From: Defluviitaleaceae bacterium
GTDB lineage: Bacteria > Bacillota > Clostridia > Lachnospirales > WQUN01
Assembly: GCA_009780585.1 (NCBI GenBank)
Contig: WQZS01000003.1
Location: 111,348-175,347 of the forward strand
DNA length: 64,000 bases
Direction of reading: 5' to 3'
Shown: one piece after another, positions 56,193 through 63,726 of the stretch
Layout: every line of letters starts with the position of its first letter
Position numbering within the stretch: the stretch's first letter is position 1
Position numbers and translations under genes: made by a program
The notes under the pieces: model-generated
Told to the model about the DNA's origin: nothing
What the model saw: the letters and a program-made list of their open reading frames with translations, nothing else
Database searches by the model: none

Positions 56193-56493
56193 CACTATCA
56201 TCTTCTTCATTTAGAATTTCGTTGAGAAAATCCCGGACACTATTATAAGGCGCAGGTTTACGTGTACCGTTGGTATATTCGTTTACAAGTCTTTCCGATG
56301 CATATAGCGCGTTTAACAAGTTCTCATTGGGTTGTTGGTAACGGACATCAAAGGGAAATCCATAATGCATAATTGATTTATGCAAAAAAACATTAATCGC
56401 GTCGCTTAATTTGAGCCCAAGGGATGAATAAATTTTTTCAGCACTTTCCTTAACCCCCGGGTCGATGCGGATATTGTACGTTGCGGTTTTCAT
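56185..56493 (-). CDS. dinJ: RelB/DinJ-family antitoxin
   Basis: A 102-residue protein with the DinJ ribbon-helix-helix start (TATYNIRIDPGVKESAEKIYSSLGLKLSDAINVFL, abbreviated here as YNIRIDPGVKESAEKIY) and a longer toxin-binding tail ending EEDDSDV. It neutralises the adjacent YafQ and probably represses the operon. AAGGTGA before the ATG. Confidence 0.9.
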   Translation of the reverse strand: MKTATYNIRIDPGVKESAEKIYSSLGLKLSDAINVFLHKSIMHYGFPFDVRYQQPNENLLNALYASERLVNEYTNGTRKPAPYNSVRDFLNEILNEEDDSDV

Positions 56494-56640
56494 AAAATCA
56501 CCTTCCTTTGTTAAATTGTATTACAACGCACCCACAATGTCAATTTAAAGGTGTTAATAACCATGACCACTTTTTAACAAAAACCGCAACAAACCGACCC
56601 AAAAATAGGCGTCGGCATCCAAATTAAGGACATGTTAGCT

Positions 56641-56736
56641 AAGTATCCCATGCCAACCACGTAACGCGCCCGTTCGCCGTTCATCGCCCGATTGCGTTCA
56701 GCGCGGCGTTGAAACATCCGCCCGCCCCCGCCCCAC
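56641..56736. repeat. 187-bp hairpin element, half copy
   Basis: Only the right-hand half is present (from gccaaccacgtaacgcgcccg through the CCGCCCGCCCCCGCCCC terminal repeat). The 3' flank cggaataatagcaagtaaggcag matches that of copy 2. It explains most of the gap between dinJ and the ATPase gene. Confidence 0.82.
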
Positions 56737-56790
56737 GGAATAATAGCAAGTAAGGCAGCCCCTTCATTCCCGGTCAGACACCTTCCTTTG

Positions 56791-58017
56791 TTACAAACAC
56801 CTAACAGGAATAACAAAATTACCCTTACCAAGCGGCATGAAGTTATCATACAAACAAACAACACCGCCGTTGCCTAAAAGTTTTTCGCTTTTTTCAAGGA
56901 GCCCGAAAACTTTAGTCAGACGCACATCGGGGTTGGATGTCTTTTTAATTTCCAAAGGATACAACGTGCCGTTCATTTCCCATAATAAATCTATTTCCTT
57001 GCTGTCCTTATCCCTGAAATAGAAAAGGTGCGGCATTTTCCCGCTGTTGCAATACCCTTTGGCGATTTCCGATATTGCGAAGTTTTCGAGCAACGCTCCC
57101 GCCTGCGCTCCGTTCATTAAGGCCTCAACGCTGTTCCAACGCGCCAAATGAGCGGCTAATCCGCTGTCATAAAAATATAGCTTCGGTGACTTGATGGTGC
57201 GTTTAAGCAGGTTGTTGGAATAGGGGTGCAGGTAGAATATAAGCCCCAATGTCTCTAATATATTGAGCCAATTCTTAGCTGTGACTTGGTCAATTTCCAC
57301 GTCATCGGCGATTGACTTATAATTAATAAGCTGCGCCGTCCGTGCCGCAACCGCAACCATAAAACGATAGAACTTCAATACGTCAATATCGCCGGAAAGG
57401 TCACGCACATCGCGTTCAATATACGTGCGGATATAGCTTTCGTAAAACCTTTCCTTGTGGGCGGCTCCTTCCGCGATGAGCTGCGGCATACCCCCGTTAA
57501 AGACACGGCTAAAAATGTCCGCGGGCGCAGCGCTCGGGATGTTTTCCGTCCTCTCCCGAAGATGCTCCATGCTTATATCAAGAGGACTGCATACCTTGTG
57601 ATTAAATATTTCGTTTTGGGATAACGGGAACAAATCAAGCAAGCCGACACGCCCGGCCAAACTTTCATTAACGCCGCGCATCAGCTTGAATATTTGTGAA
57701 CCGGAAAGCCAATAATCCCCGTTTTGCTTACGGGTATCAACTTGGATTTTAATATAGGCGAATAGTTCGGGCGCATACTGCACCTCGTCAATGAATACCG
57801 GCGGCGGGTATGTTTCGATGAACCCCTTGGGGTCATTTACCGCCAGTTGCCGAGTTGCCATATCATCAAGGGAAACATATTTTCTGCTTGTTCCCGCCAT
57901 AAGTTTTTCCAGCATCGTGGTTTTGCCGACCTGCCGCGGCCCCGTAACCAAAACAACCTTAAATTGGCTTGATACTTCAAGAAATACTTTTTCCATATCG
58001 CGTTTTATATAATTCAT
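56791..58017 (-). CDS. AAA_14/DUF4143 ATPase
   Basis: A 408-residue ATPase: Walker A GPRQVGKTT at about 26-34, Walker B PPVFIDEVQYAPELF, sensor WLSGSQIF, winged-helix middle, and a C-terminal DUF4143 nuclease-like module (ENFAISEIAKGY, FYFRDKDSKEIDLLWE, EIKKT). The D..ID..K arrangement resembles PD-(D/E)xK nucleases. The family is abundant in gut anaerobes and its role is unsettled (defence or addiction have been suggested). Its own promoter lies at 58058-58086. Confidence 0.87.
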   Translation of the reverse strand: MNYIKRDMEKVFLEVSSQFKVVLVTGPRQVGKTTMLEKLMAGTSRKYVSLDDMATRQLAVNDPKGFIETYPPPVFIDEVQYAPELFAYIKIQVDTRKQNGDYWLSGSQIFKLMRGVNESLAGRVGLLDLFPLSQNEIFNHKVCSPLDISMEHLRERTENIPSAAPADIFSRVFNGGMPQLIAEGAAHKERFYESYIRTYIERDVRDLSGDIDVLKFYRFMVAVAARTAQLINYKSIADDVEIDQVTAKNWLNILETLGLIFYLHPYSNNLLKRTIKSPKLYFYDSGLAAHLARWNSVEALMNGAQAGALLENFAISEIAKGYCNSGKMPHLFYFRDKDSKEIDLLWEMNGTLYPLEIKKTSNPDVRLTKVFGLLEKSEKLLGNGGVVCLYDNFMPLGKGNFVIPVRCL

Positions 58018-58057
58018 AATAACTGCCTCGTTTCGTCTAATGTTCGATTATAATACT

Positions 58058-58086
58058 ATTGTAGCCGAAATAAGTAATGAAAACAA
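58058..58086 (-). promoter_or_regulatory. promoter of the AAA_14 gene
   Basis: Minus strand TTGTTT (58086-58081), 17 bp, TACAAT (58063-58058), 41 bases before the start codon. Confidence 0.55.
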
Positions 58087-58117
58087 GTATTTCTAATACT
58101 TTCTTGTAATACCCCAC

Positions 58118-58147
58118 TTGCGCGACCTGTACCCTTTGTGGTAAACT
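58118..58147 (+). promoter_or_regulatory. promoter of secG
   Basis: TTGCGC, 18 bp, TAAACT; 49 bases before the GTG start. Confidence 0.5.
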
Positions 58148-58195
58148 CCCGCGTACGGGCGGGTGCCCGCATATGTTTGAATGGAGTGTTTTATC

Positions 58196-58441
58196 GTGTC
58201 TGTACCGTTTATCATCCTTAGCATCTTATATTTGTTGGGCTGCGGCGCGTTGGTCGCCGCGATATTGCTGCAAAAAAAGCGTGCCGCCGGGGTCGCGGGA
58301 TCGATTGCGGGTATGGGCAACGTATCCGATACGTACTGGGACAAAAATAAGAGCCGCTCAATGGAAGGCTCGCTGGAGCGGCTGACCAAGATCGGCGGCG
58401 TTTTGCTGGGTATCTTCGCCATCGTACTTTGCTTGATTTGA
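58196..58441 (+). CDS. secG: preprotein translocase subunit SecG
   Basis: An 81-residue protein with two hydrophobic helices (about 4-24 and 60-80) around a polar loop containing LLQKKRAAGVAGSIAGMG, the SecG pattern. It is the small accessory subunit of the SecYEG channel. I use the GTG at 58196, correctly spaced from GGAGTG; an ATG five codons upstream has no ribosome site. Confidence 0.88.
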   Translation: MSVPFIILSILYLLGCGALVAAILLQKKRAAGVAGSIAGMGNVSDTYWDKNKSRSMEGSLERLTKIGGVLLGIFAIVLCLI

Positions 58442-58474
58442 TCCAACCTAACTAAGCCTTGCGTTTTTTGCTTA

Positions 58475-58525
58475 CACCGTCCGCGTTCTTGCTAATATAG
58501 GAGAATCGCGGACGGTGCTTTTTTA
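58475..58525 (+). terminator. secG terminator
   Basis: CACCGTCCGCG / CGCGGACGGTG perfect 11-bp stem, 21-base loop, CTTTTTTATT. Confidence 0.92.
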
Positions 58526-58591
58526 TTGTCTGTATGGGTATACTATCCTTTATTGATCCGAATTCCGCACTCCGAACCAAAAGGGGGTTCC

Positions 58592-59410
58592 ATGCCCGAG
58601 GTCTTGGTCTTTGTTATAAACCTCATATACAAATGCCGTAACGATGAAGTGGTCGAACGCGCCGCGGGGCTTACTTATAGGGTGTTGCTCGCTTTTTTCC
58701 CGTTCCTTATCTTCTTGATGGCGGGGGTGGGTTTTTTGCAATTGGAGGAATCCGCCGTCACGCGTTACATCCCCGATATCTTCCCGCCCGACGTCGCCGA
58801 GTTGGTGAAGGGGTTCATTTATGACTTGGGCGCGGCGCAGAGCAGGGGCTTGCTTTCCACGGGATTGTTCTTTGCGGTGTATAATACGACCAACGGCTTC
58901 CGCGCGGTGATACGCTGTGCCAACCGCGCTTACGGCGTGGAGGATACGCGCGGGATGGTCAAAAATGTACTCCTCAGTTTTTTGTTGATGCTGTTATTTA
59001 CGTCATCCATCATCTTTATGGCGGGGGCGTTGGTCTTCGGCGCGGAGATATGGGCGTGGCTATTGCCGCACGCGCCTACGTTTTTGTTTAACGTGGTCCG
59101 TATCGCCGGTTCGTTGGTTGTCTTGACCTTTACCACTATGTTGATTTATAAACTCTCCTGCGCGGTGCGGCTGCGCTTGAGGCAGGTCCTGCCCGGCGCG
59201 GCGTTGACGGTCACGGGCTGGGTGGTGGCTTCGGCGGTGTTCGGCTTCTTCATCACCAACTTTACGCAGTATCCGGCGATATACGGCAGCATCGCAGGGG
59301 TGTTTATTTTGATATTGTGGCTCAATTTGATCTGCATCATCCTGCTCGCCGGCAATGAAATTAACGCGTTGCTATGGAAATCATTTACTTCCCGCAAGCA
59401 TATAATGTAG
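58592..59410 (+). CDS. YihY/BrkB-family membrane protein
   Basis: A 272-residue protein with about six helices, matching YihY (once mis-called RNase BN). ERAAGLTYRVLLAFFPFLIFL, FIYDLGAAQSRGLLSTGL, NRAYGVEDTRG and YPAIYGSIAGVFILILWLNL are the conserved segments, here quoted in part. Function unknown, perhaps lipid or cation transport. Start at 58592 follows AAAGGGGG. Likely same transcript as ddl. Confidence 0.85.
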   Translation: MPEVLVFVINLIYKCRNDEVVERAAGLTYRVLLAFFPFLIFLMAGVGFLQLEESAVTRYIPDIFPPDVAELVKGFIYDLGAAQSRGLLSTGLFFAVYNTTNGFRAVIRCANRAYGVEDTRGMVKNVLLSFLLMLLFTSSIIFMAGALVFGAEIWAWLLPHAPTFLFNVVRIAGSLVVLTFTTMLIYKLSCAVRLRLRQVLPGAALTVTGWVVASAVFGFFITNFTQYPAIYGSIAGVFILILWLNLICIILLAGNEINALLWKSFTSRKHIM

Positions 59411-59443
59411 AATATGTTATTAAAACGCAAAGGGGTATTTTAA

Positions 59444-60484
59444 TTGAAGAATATATGCGTACTGTTCGGCGGGGTATCGCCCGAGCATGAAATATCCGTA
59501 AAGTCCGTACAAGGGGTCGTCGGCGCGATCCGCGGGCATAACATTATCCCCGTATACATCACCAAGCAGGGCAAGTGGCTGATGTACGACGGCAAGCTGG
59601 ACAACATAGAGGGCATCGATTGGGAAAAGTTCGGCACGCCCGCGATGCTTTCACCCGACCGCGTCCATAAGGGATTGTTACGGATCGTAGGGGATAAGGT
59701 AAGGGTCATCCCGATCGATATCGTCTTCCCCATCCTGCACGGGCCCAACGGCGAGGACGGCACGGTACAGGGCCTGTGCGAATTGGCGGGCATCCCGTAC
59801 GTGGGCAGCGGCGTATTGTCCAGCGCGCTCTGCATGGATAAAGCCTTCGCCAAGATCGTCGCGCGCCACCATAAGATCCCCCAAGGCGAATATTTGGTAT
59901 ATAAAAAGGAAGCGTTGGAAAATCCCGAACCGCGTAAAGCCGCGTTGCGCAAAGTCGCTTCCAAATTGAAATATCCCTGTTTCGTGAAGCCCGCGGTCGG
60001 CGGTTCGTCCCTTGGGATCAGCCGCGCGGAAAACAGGAAAGAGCTGGAAGCCGCGATCACGCTCGCGCTTGCCCACGCACCCAAGGTAATATTCGAAAAA
60101 GCCATTGCCGGACGTGAAATCGAGCTGGCCGTACTGGGCGAAGGTATGGACGCGAAGGTCAGCATCCCGGGGGAAATCATCCCCGACGGCGTGTTCTACG
60201 ATTACGCCGCCAAATACGAAAAGCCCAATTCCAAGGAAAACATCCCCGCCGATTTACCCGAATCCGTTATCGCCGACCTGCAAAAATACGCGCTCGAAAT
60301 CTTCCGCGCCGTGGACGGCCGCGGCATGGCGCGTGTGGACTTCTTCGTAACCGATCAAAATGAGGTTTTCCTAAACGAAATCAATACATTGCCCGGCTTT
60401 ACGGCTATCAGTATGTACGCCAAATTGTGGGAATTTAACGGCGTGCCGCGTACGGAGTTGATCGAACGGCTTTTGTCGTGCTGA
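59444..60484 (+). CDS. ddl: D-alanine--D-alanine ligase
   Basis: A 346-residue ATP-grasp enzyme for peptidoglycan precursor synthesis. LFGGVSPEHEISVKS near the start, HGPNGEDGTVQG, FVKPAVGGSSLGI and FLNEINTLPGFT are the family motifs. The omega loop FYDYAAKYEKPNS keeps the Tyr typical of D-Ala:D-Ala rather than D-Lac or D-Ser ligases. Starts at a TTG with AAAGGGG; overlaps murI by seven bases. Confidence 0.95.
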   Translation: MKNICVLFGGVSPEHEISVKSVQGVVGAIRGHNIIPVYITKQGKWLMYDGKLDNIEGIDWEKFGTPAMLSPDRVHKGLLRIVGDKVRVIPIDIVFPILHGPNGEDGTVQGLCELAGIPYVGSGVLSSALCMDKAFAKIVARHHKIPQGEYLVYKKEALENPEPRKAALRKVASKLKYPCFVKPAVGGSSLGISRAENRKELEAAITLALAHAPKVIFEKAIAGREIELAVLGEGMDAKVSIPGEIIPDGVFYDYAAKYEKPNSKENIPADLPESVIADLQKYALEIFRAVDGRGMARVDFFVTDQNEVFLNEINTLPGFTAISMYAKLWEFNGVPRTELIERLLSC

Positions 60485-61290
60485 ATAAAGGCGATAACCG
60501 CCCCATCGGCGTATTCGATTCCGGTGTGGGCGGCTTAACGGTGATGCGCGCGCTTGGGGAACGTTTGCCCAACGAACGTATCGTTTACGTCGGCGATACG
60601 GCGCGCGCGCCTTACGGGGGGCTTTCGGCGGAAACGCTGCTATCGTACAGCCGCGATATCGTGCGGTTTTTATTGGATAAGGACGTTAAAGTCGTTGTGC
60701 TGGCCTGCGGGACGACTTCCTCCACGGCTTACGACGCGTTGTGCGCCGAATACCCCGACTTGCCTTTGGTGGACGTGATCCGCCCGGGCGTAGCGGCGGT
60801 AAAGCGGATCGAAGGATGGCGTGATTTGCGCCTGGGCTTCATCGCTACGGTGGCTACGGTAAAGAAGGGCTTGTTTGTAAAATTACTCCGCGGGGAGCAC
60901 CCCGATTGTATGATCGAATCACGCGCTTGTCCCTTGTTCGCGCCCATGGCGGAGCGGGGGCTTTTTTATTCCCTCGTTACAAAGTGGGCGGCGGAAGCCT
61001 ACCTTAGCGATTGGCGGGGCAAAATCGACGCGCTGGTGCTGGGGTGTACGCATTACCCCCTGTTGGCGGGTGTGCTGGGCGAAGTCCTCCCGTCCGTCAA
61101 ATTCCTGGACCTCGCGGATGAAACCGCTAAGGCAACGGCTATACGGCTGGATGCCGACGGCTTGCTGCGAAGTTCATCCGATTTGCCCGCGCACGAATAT
61201 TACGTGAGCGGACCGCCGGAAGCCTTTGACGCCATCGCCGAAAAAATTCAAAAAAAACCGTGCAAGGCAAAAAAGATCGTTTTTAAGTAA
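60478..61290 (+). CDS. murI: glutamate racemase
   Basis: A 270-residue racemase supplying D-glutamate for peptidoglycan. GVFDSGVGGLTVMRAL, YVGDTARAPYG and LGCTHYPLL are standard. The first catalytic Cys lies in VLACGTTSS, where most MurI read ACNTAS; the Asn after the Cys normally contacts substrate. The enzyme is otherwise complete. GTG start overlapping the ddl stop. Confidence 0.93.
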   Translation: MLNKGDNRPIGVFDSGVGGLTVMRALGERLPNERIVYVGDTARAPYGGLSAETLLSYSRDIVRFLLDKDVKVVVLACGTTSSTAYDALCAEYPDLPLVDVIRPGVAAVKRIEGWRDLRLGFIATVATVKKGLFVKLLRGEHPDCMIESRACPLFAPMAERGLFYSLVTKWAAEAYLSDWRGKIDALVLGCTHYPLLAGVLGEVLPSVKFLDLADETAKATAIRLDADGLLRSSSDLPAHEYYVSGPPEAFDAIAEKIQKKPCKAKKIVFK

Positions 61291-61316
61291 TCCTTCGATA
61301 AAACGCAAAAAACGGG

Positions 61317-61343
61317 GCCCGCCTTTAAAAAGCGGGCTTTTTT
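61317..61343 (+). terminator. terminator after ddl-murI
   Basis: GCCCGC / GCGGGC stem followed by TTTTTT. Confidence 0.9.
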
Positions 61344-61486
61344 GATTGAAAAAAAGCGGACATTTTCTAAGACTTTGTCTGAACAATTGTTTTACACAAG
61401 GCAATATAATGGCTTCACCGAACCGGGCGGGGCGCGAATCGCACCCACCTTCGGCTTCGAGTTCAATTATGAAAGGAGGTGAGAAC

Positions 61487-61687
61487 ATGGCGGTAGCGAG
61501 CAAAGCCCTCAGCGCGTCCCTTCGGGTAACCAACCTTCAGGACGAAACCATCCAAATCTTCCAACGTTTTAGGCCCGACATTATTTTGTCACAAGCCGAG
61601 TTGTTTTTGGACGCGGTAGGGATCATCCGCGGCGTACCGGTGGGCAACGGTTTCCTGACCGTTGTCAACGAGCTGGCGGAGGCGTAA
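61487..61687 (+). CDS. small protein, DUF1659-like (1 of 4)
   Basis: A 66-residue protein (AVASKALSASLRVTNLQDE; AELFLDAVGIIRGVPVGN) resembling DUF1659 small proteins. It opens a run of four genes each preceded by GAAAGGAGGTGA. DUF1659 and DUF2922 genes are commonly neighbours in Firmicutes; function unknown. Probably highly translated given the ribosome sites. Confidence 0.65.
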   Translation: MAVASKALSASLRVTNLQDETIQIFQRFRPDIILSQAELFLDAVGIIRGVPVGNGFLTVVNELAEA

Positions 61688-61729
61688 GCCACAGGTAAGT
61701 GAAAATCCAATCAGAAAGGAGGTGAAAAA

Positions 61730-61951
61730 ATGAACACGGTAACCAACAGCGCGATACTCCAATTCGTATCCAACACTAACGAGCGTATCCGCATCACCAT
61801 CCCCCGCGCGTGTATCGACGTAACCGAAGCGCAGGCACGGGCAACCATGGAAGCCATGATCGCGGGCGGCGCGATCGTCACGCAATCCGGCCGTCCGGCG
61901 TCCATCCACAGCATGGGCATCGTCACGACCACCCGCGCGAGCCTGGCGTAA
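61730..61951 (+). CDS. DUF2922 protein (2 of 4)
   Basis: A 73-residue protein with the DUF2922 pattern: ILQFVSNTNERIRITIPRA and VTEAQARATMEAMIAGGAIVT, quoted in part. It follows gene 1 by 42 bases with a near-perfect AGAAAGGAGGTGA site. Function unknown. Confidence 0.75.
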   Translation: MNTVTNSAILQFVSNTNERIRITIPRACIDVTEAQARATMEAMIAGGAIVTQSGRPASIHSMGIVTTTRASLA

Positions 61952-61989
61952 ACCGCGCCCGCCCCATCTAAACGAAAGGAGGTGAAAAA

Positions 61990-62166
61990 ATGAACTTAGA
62001 CTCAACGAACCTCGTGCTCCGTTATAACCCTTCCGGCCAGTATACGTTCCGCCGGTTTGACCACACCGCAAGCGATGACGCGTTGTACGCGCTGGCAAAG
62101 CAGGTCAACGCGTTCCAAACGGACGAGGCGCAAGTGATAAAGACCCAAGTGTTCTCCATTTGGTAA
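61990..62166 (+). CDS. DUF1659 protein (3 of 4)
   Basis: A 58-residue protein (MNLDSTNLVLRYNPSGQY start) with the DUF1659 centre ASDDALYALAKQVNAFQT. It is short but has the same GAAAGGAGGTGA site as its neighbours and the same order, so it is a real gene. Ends FSIW. Confidence 0.75.
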   Translation: MNLDSTNLVLRYNPSGQYTFRRFDHTASDDALYALAKQVNAFQTDEAQVIKTQVFSIW

Positions 62167-62212
62167 AAACGGACGGTAACACCCCATTAATCAATGAAAG
62201 GAGGTGAACCCT

Positions 62213-62440
62213 ATGAAGGAAACCTTGCAAATGACCTTCCGCACGTCCCACGGTAAAGACCGCGTTGTGTCGATCGTTGATCCCAGGGATGGATTGGCCG
62301 CGTCAACGGTCAACACCGCGGCGAGTATGCTGATCAACGCCAACCCTTTTGACGCGTTGACCGGCGCGCTTGTACAGTTGTTACGCGCAAACCGTGTGTC
62401 CGTGGCAACACAAATGATCGTCACGCCCCCCGCGGCTTAA
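62213..62440 (+). CDS. DUF2922 protein (4 of 4)
   Basis: A 75-residue DUF2922 protein (KETLQMTFRTSHGKDRVVSI; STVNTAASMLIN). The ATG at 62213 lies 6 bases after GAAAGGAGGTG; a GTG inside the ribosome site is not used. It closes the DUF1659-DUF2922-DUF1659-DUF2922 quartet, which looks like a duplicated pair. Confidence 0.75.
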   Translation: MKETLQMTFRTSHGKDRVVSIVDPRDGLAASTVNTAASMLINANPFDALTGALVQLLRANRVSVATQMIVTPPAA

Positions 62441-62489
62441 TGCGGACTTAAAAGAATGGGATGTCTTGCCTACCCTTGCCTCATGTTCC

Positions 62490-62675
62490 GTGGGGCGGGG
62501 GCGGGCGGATGTTCCAACGCCGCGCTGAACGCAATCGGACGATGAACGGCTCCGTGCGCGAAGTGGTTGCATCGGTCATAAATGCCCGATGCCAACCACA
62601 TAACGCGCCCGTTCGCCGTTAATCGTCCGATTGCGTAGGCGCTGCTTATGGAACATCCGCCCGCCCCCGCCCCAC
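62490..62675. repeat. 187-bp hairpin element, copy 4 (inverted)
   Basis: Full-length, in the opposite orientation to copies 1 and 2. The next 130 bp (to 62807) are the reverse of the left flank of copy 1, including GTATCAATCCCGAC and GCCAAGATAAGTTG, so the repeat unit is longer than the hairpin. The rest of the gap to 63084 (62808-63084) is A+T-rich and I see nothing in it. Confidence 0.88.
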
Positions 62676-62774
62676 TAGTTTACGGTGTGTTGGCATCCCG
62701 TTTATTTCTTTTGGTATATCCGGTTCAACTTATCTTGGCAGGCGTTTTTATGTCGGGATTGATACAAATGCAAG

Positions 62775-62807
62775 AAGCCTCAAACGGGTAATGTTTGGGG
62801 CTTTTTT
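62775..62807 (+). terminator. terminator at the outer end of the repeat unit
   Basis: AAGCCTCAAAC / GTTTGGGGCTT stem followed by TTTTTT; equivalent to the one at 19308. Confidence 0.7.
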
Positions 62808-63084
62808 CGTTGTTGTGGTTCTATTTTGGGAATTTTGAACGGAAAAATGAGGTAGTTTGTAATATCGCGTCTATAACCTATACATCCACTTTCACATGAA
62901 AACCTAATCTTAGACGATTATATGGAATTTTCATGTTATTATACATCTCCATGGGGTAGTGTATATAATGCTTGAGATTGTGTCAAAACCCCAAATCGGA
63001 CATTTTCTCTTTCATTTTACGTGTTTTTTCATCTTTATTTAGTTTTTGCGAATGAAAAATGACGTTTTTACACAACCTGGTTTA

Positions 63085-63375
63085 TTATCTGCCAATTTCT
63101 TTGAGTCTAATGTCGCGAGCTTTAGTTATGACTAAAACGGAAAGTCTTTTTGAGTTTATTATCATTTCAAGAGCTTGCTCTAATGCGTTTTTATCGTTAA
63201 TTATCCTTGTTGCACAACTTATACGAGTTATTTGTCCACCTAATTTAGTCGCTTTAGGGTTTTCATTAAGCAATATTTGAGCAAGACTATTTTTATCCGA
63301 ACAATTTTTAAAATCGTAAAAATAGTTTATAAATATTTCCTTACCAACTGAGTTTAAAAGTCTTTCCGTGTCCAT
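63085..63375 (-). CDS. small unknown protein with shared promoter cassette
   Basis: A 96-residue, A+T-rich protein, probably all helical, with a basic C-terminus (VLVITKARDIRLKEIGR). No family recognised. It has a good AGCGGAGG site and the same promoter cassette as the P-loop genes at 15920 and 18765, suggesting the same mobile origin. Its coding character is supported mainly by the promoter and ribosome site. Confidence 0.6.
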   Translation of the reverse strand: MDTERLLNSVGKEIFINYFYDFKNCSDKNSLAQILLNENPKATKLGGQITRISCATRIINDKNALEQALEMIINSKRLSVLVITKARDIRLKEIGR

Positions 63376-63409
63376 TTTTTACCTCCGCTAATAAAAATAT
63401 CAACGATAA

Positions 63410-63439
63410 ACCATAGCATTTTCGTTGTATCAAGGTCAA
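63410..63439 (-). promoter_or_regulatory. conserved promoter cassette, copy 3
   Basis: Minus strand TTGACC (63439-63434), 18-bp spacer TTGATACAACGAAAATGC, TATGGT (63415-63410), 35 bases before the start codon. Confidence 0.7.
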
Positions 63440-63493
63440 CGTAAAATCGGGGCTGTTGTTAAAAACAATCACTTCTCCGGTTGTACGGGCTTC

Positions 63494-63520
63494 AACTTCT
63501 GCTTAATTTAAGCAGAAGTT
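63494..63520. repeat. palindromic repeat copy
   Basis: AACTTCTGCTTAA, T, TTAAGCAGAAGTT: a perfect 13+1+13 palindrome. The ccggttgtacgggct flank lies on its promoter side, the reverse of the arrangement at 18542. Confidence 0.92.
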
Positions 63521-63567
63521 AAAGCAATAATCTTTTTGCTTTTACAACACAGTAGTTTCCCGTTAAG

Positions 63568-63722
63568 CAGGGCGGGAGGGCGGGGGGAAGTTCCATAAGA
63601 CGCGCCTACGCAATCGGGCGATTAACGGCGAACGGGCGCGTTATGTGGTTGGCATCGGGCATTTATGACCGATGCAACCACTTCGCGCACGGAGCCGTTC
63701 ATCGCCCGATTGCGTAGGCGAT
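63568..63722. repeat. 187-bp hairpin element, copy 5, truncated
   Basis: The left terminal repeat is decayed (gggcgggagggcgggggg) and the right terminal repeat is missing; the inner palindrome is intact. It stops five bases before the HIT gene stop codon. With the palindrome it accounts for the 63376-63726 gap. Confidence 0.8.
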
Positions 63723-63726
63723 GTTC

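Noticed and set aside
62808..63084. Possible gene or RNA in the A+T-rich gap
   Set aside because: Only short frames without ribosome sites and weak chance inverted repeats.
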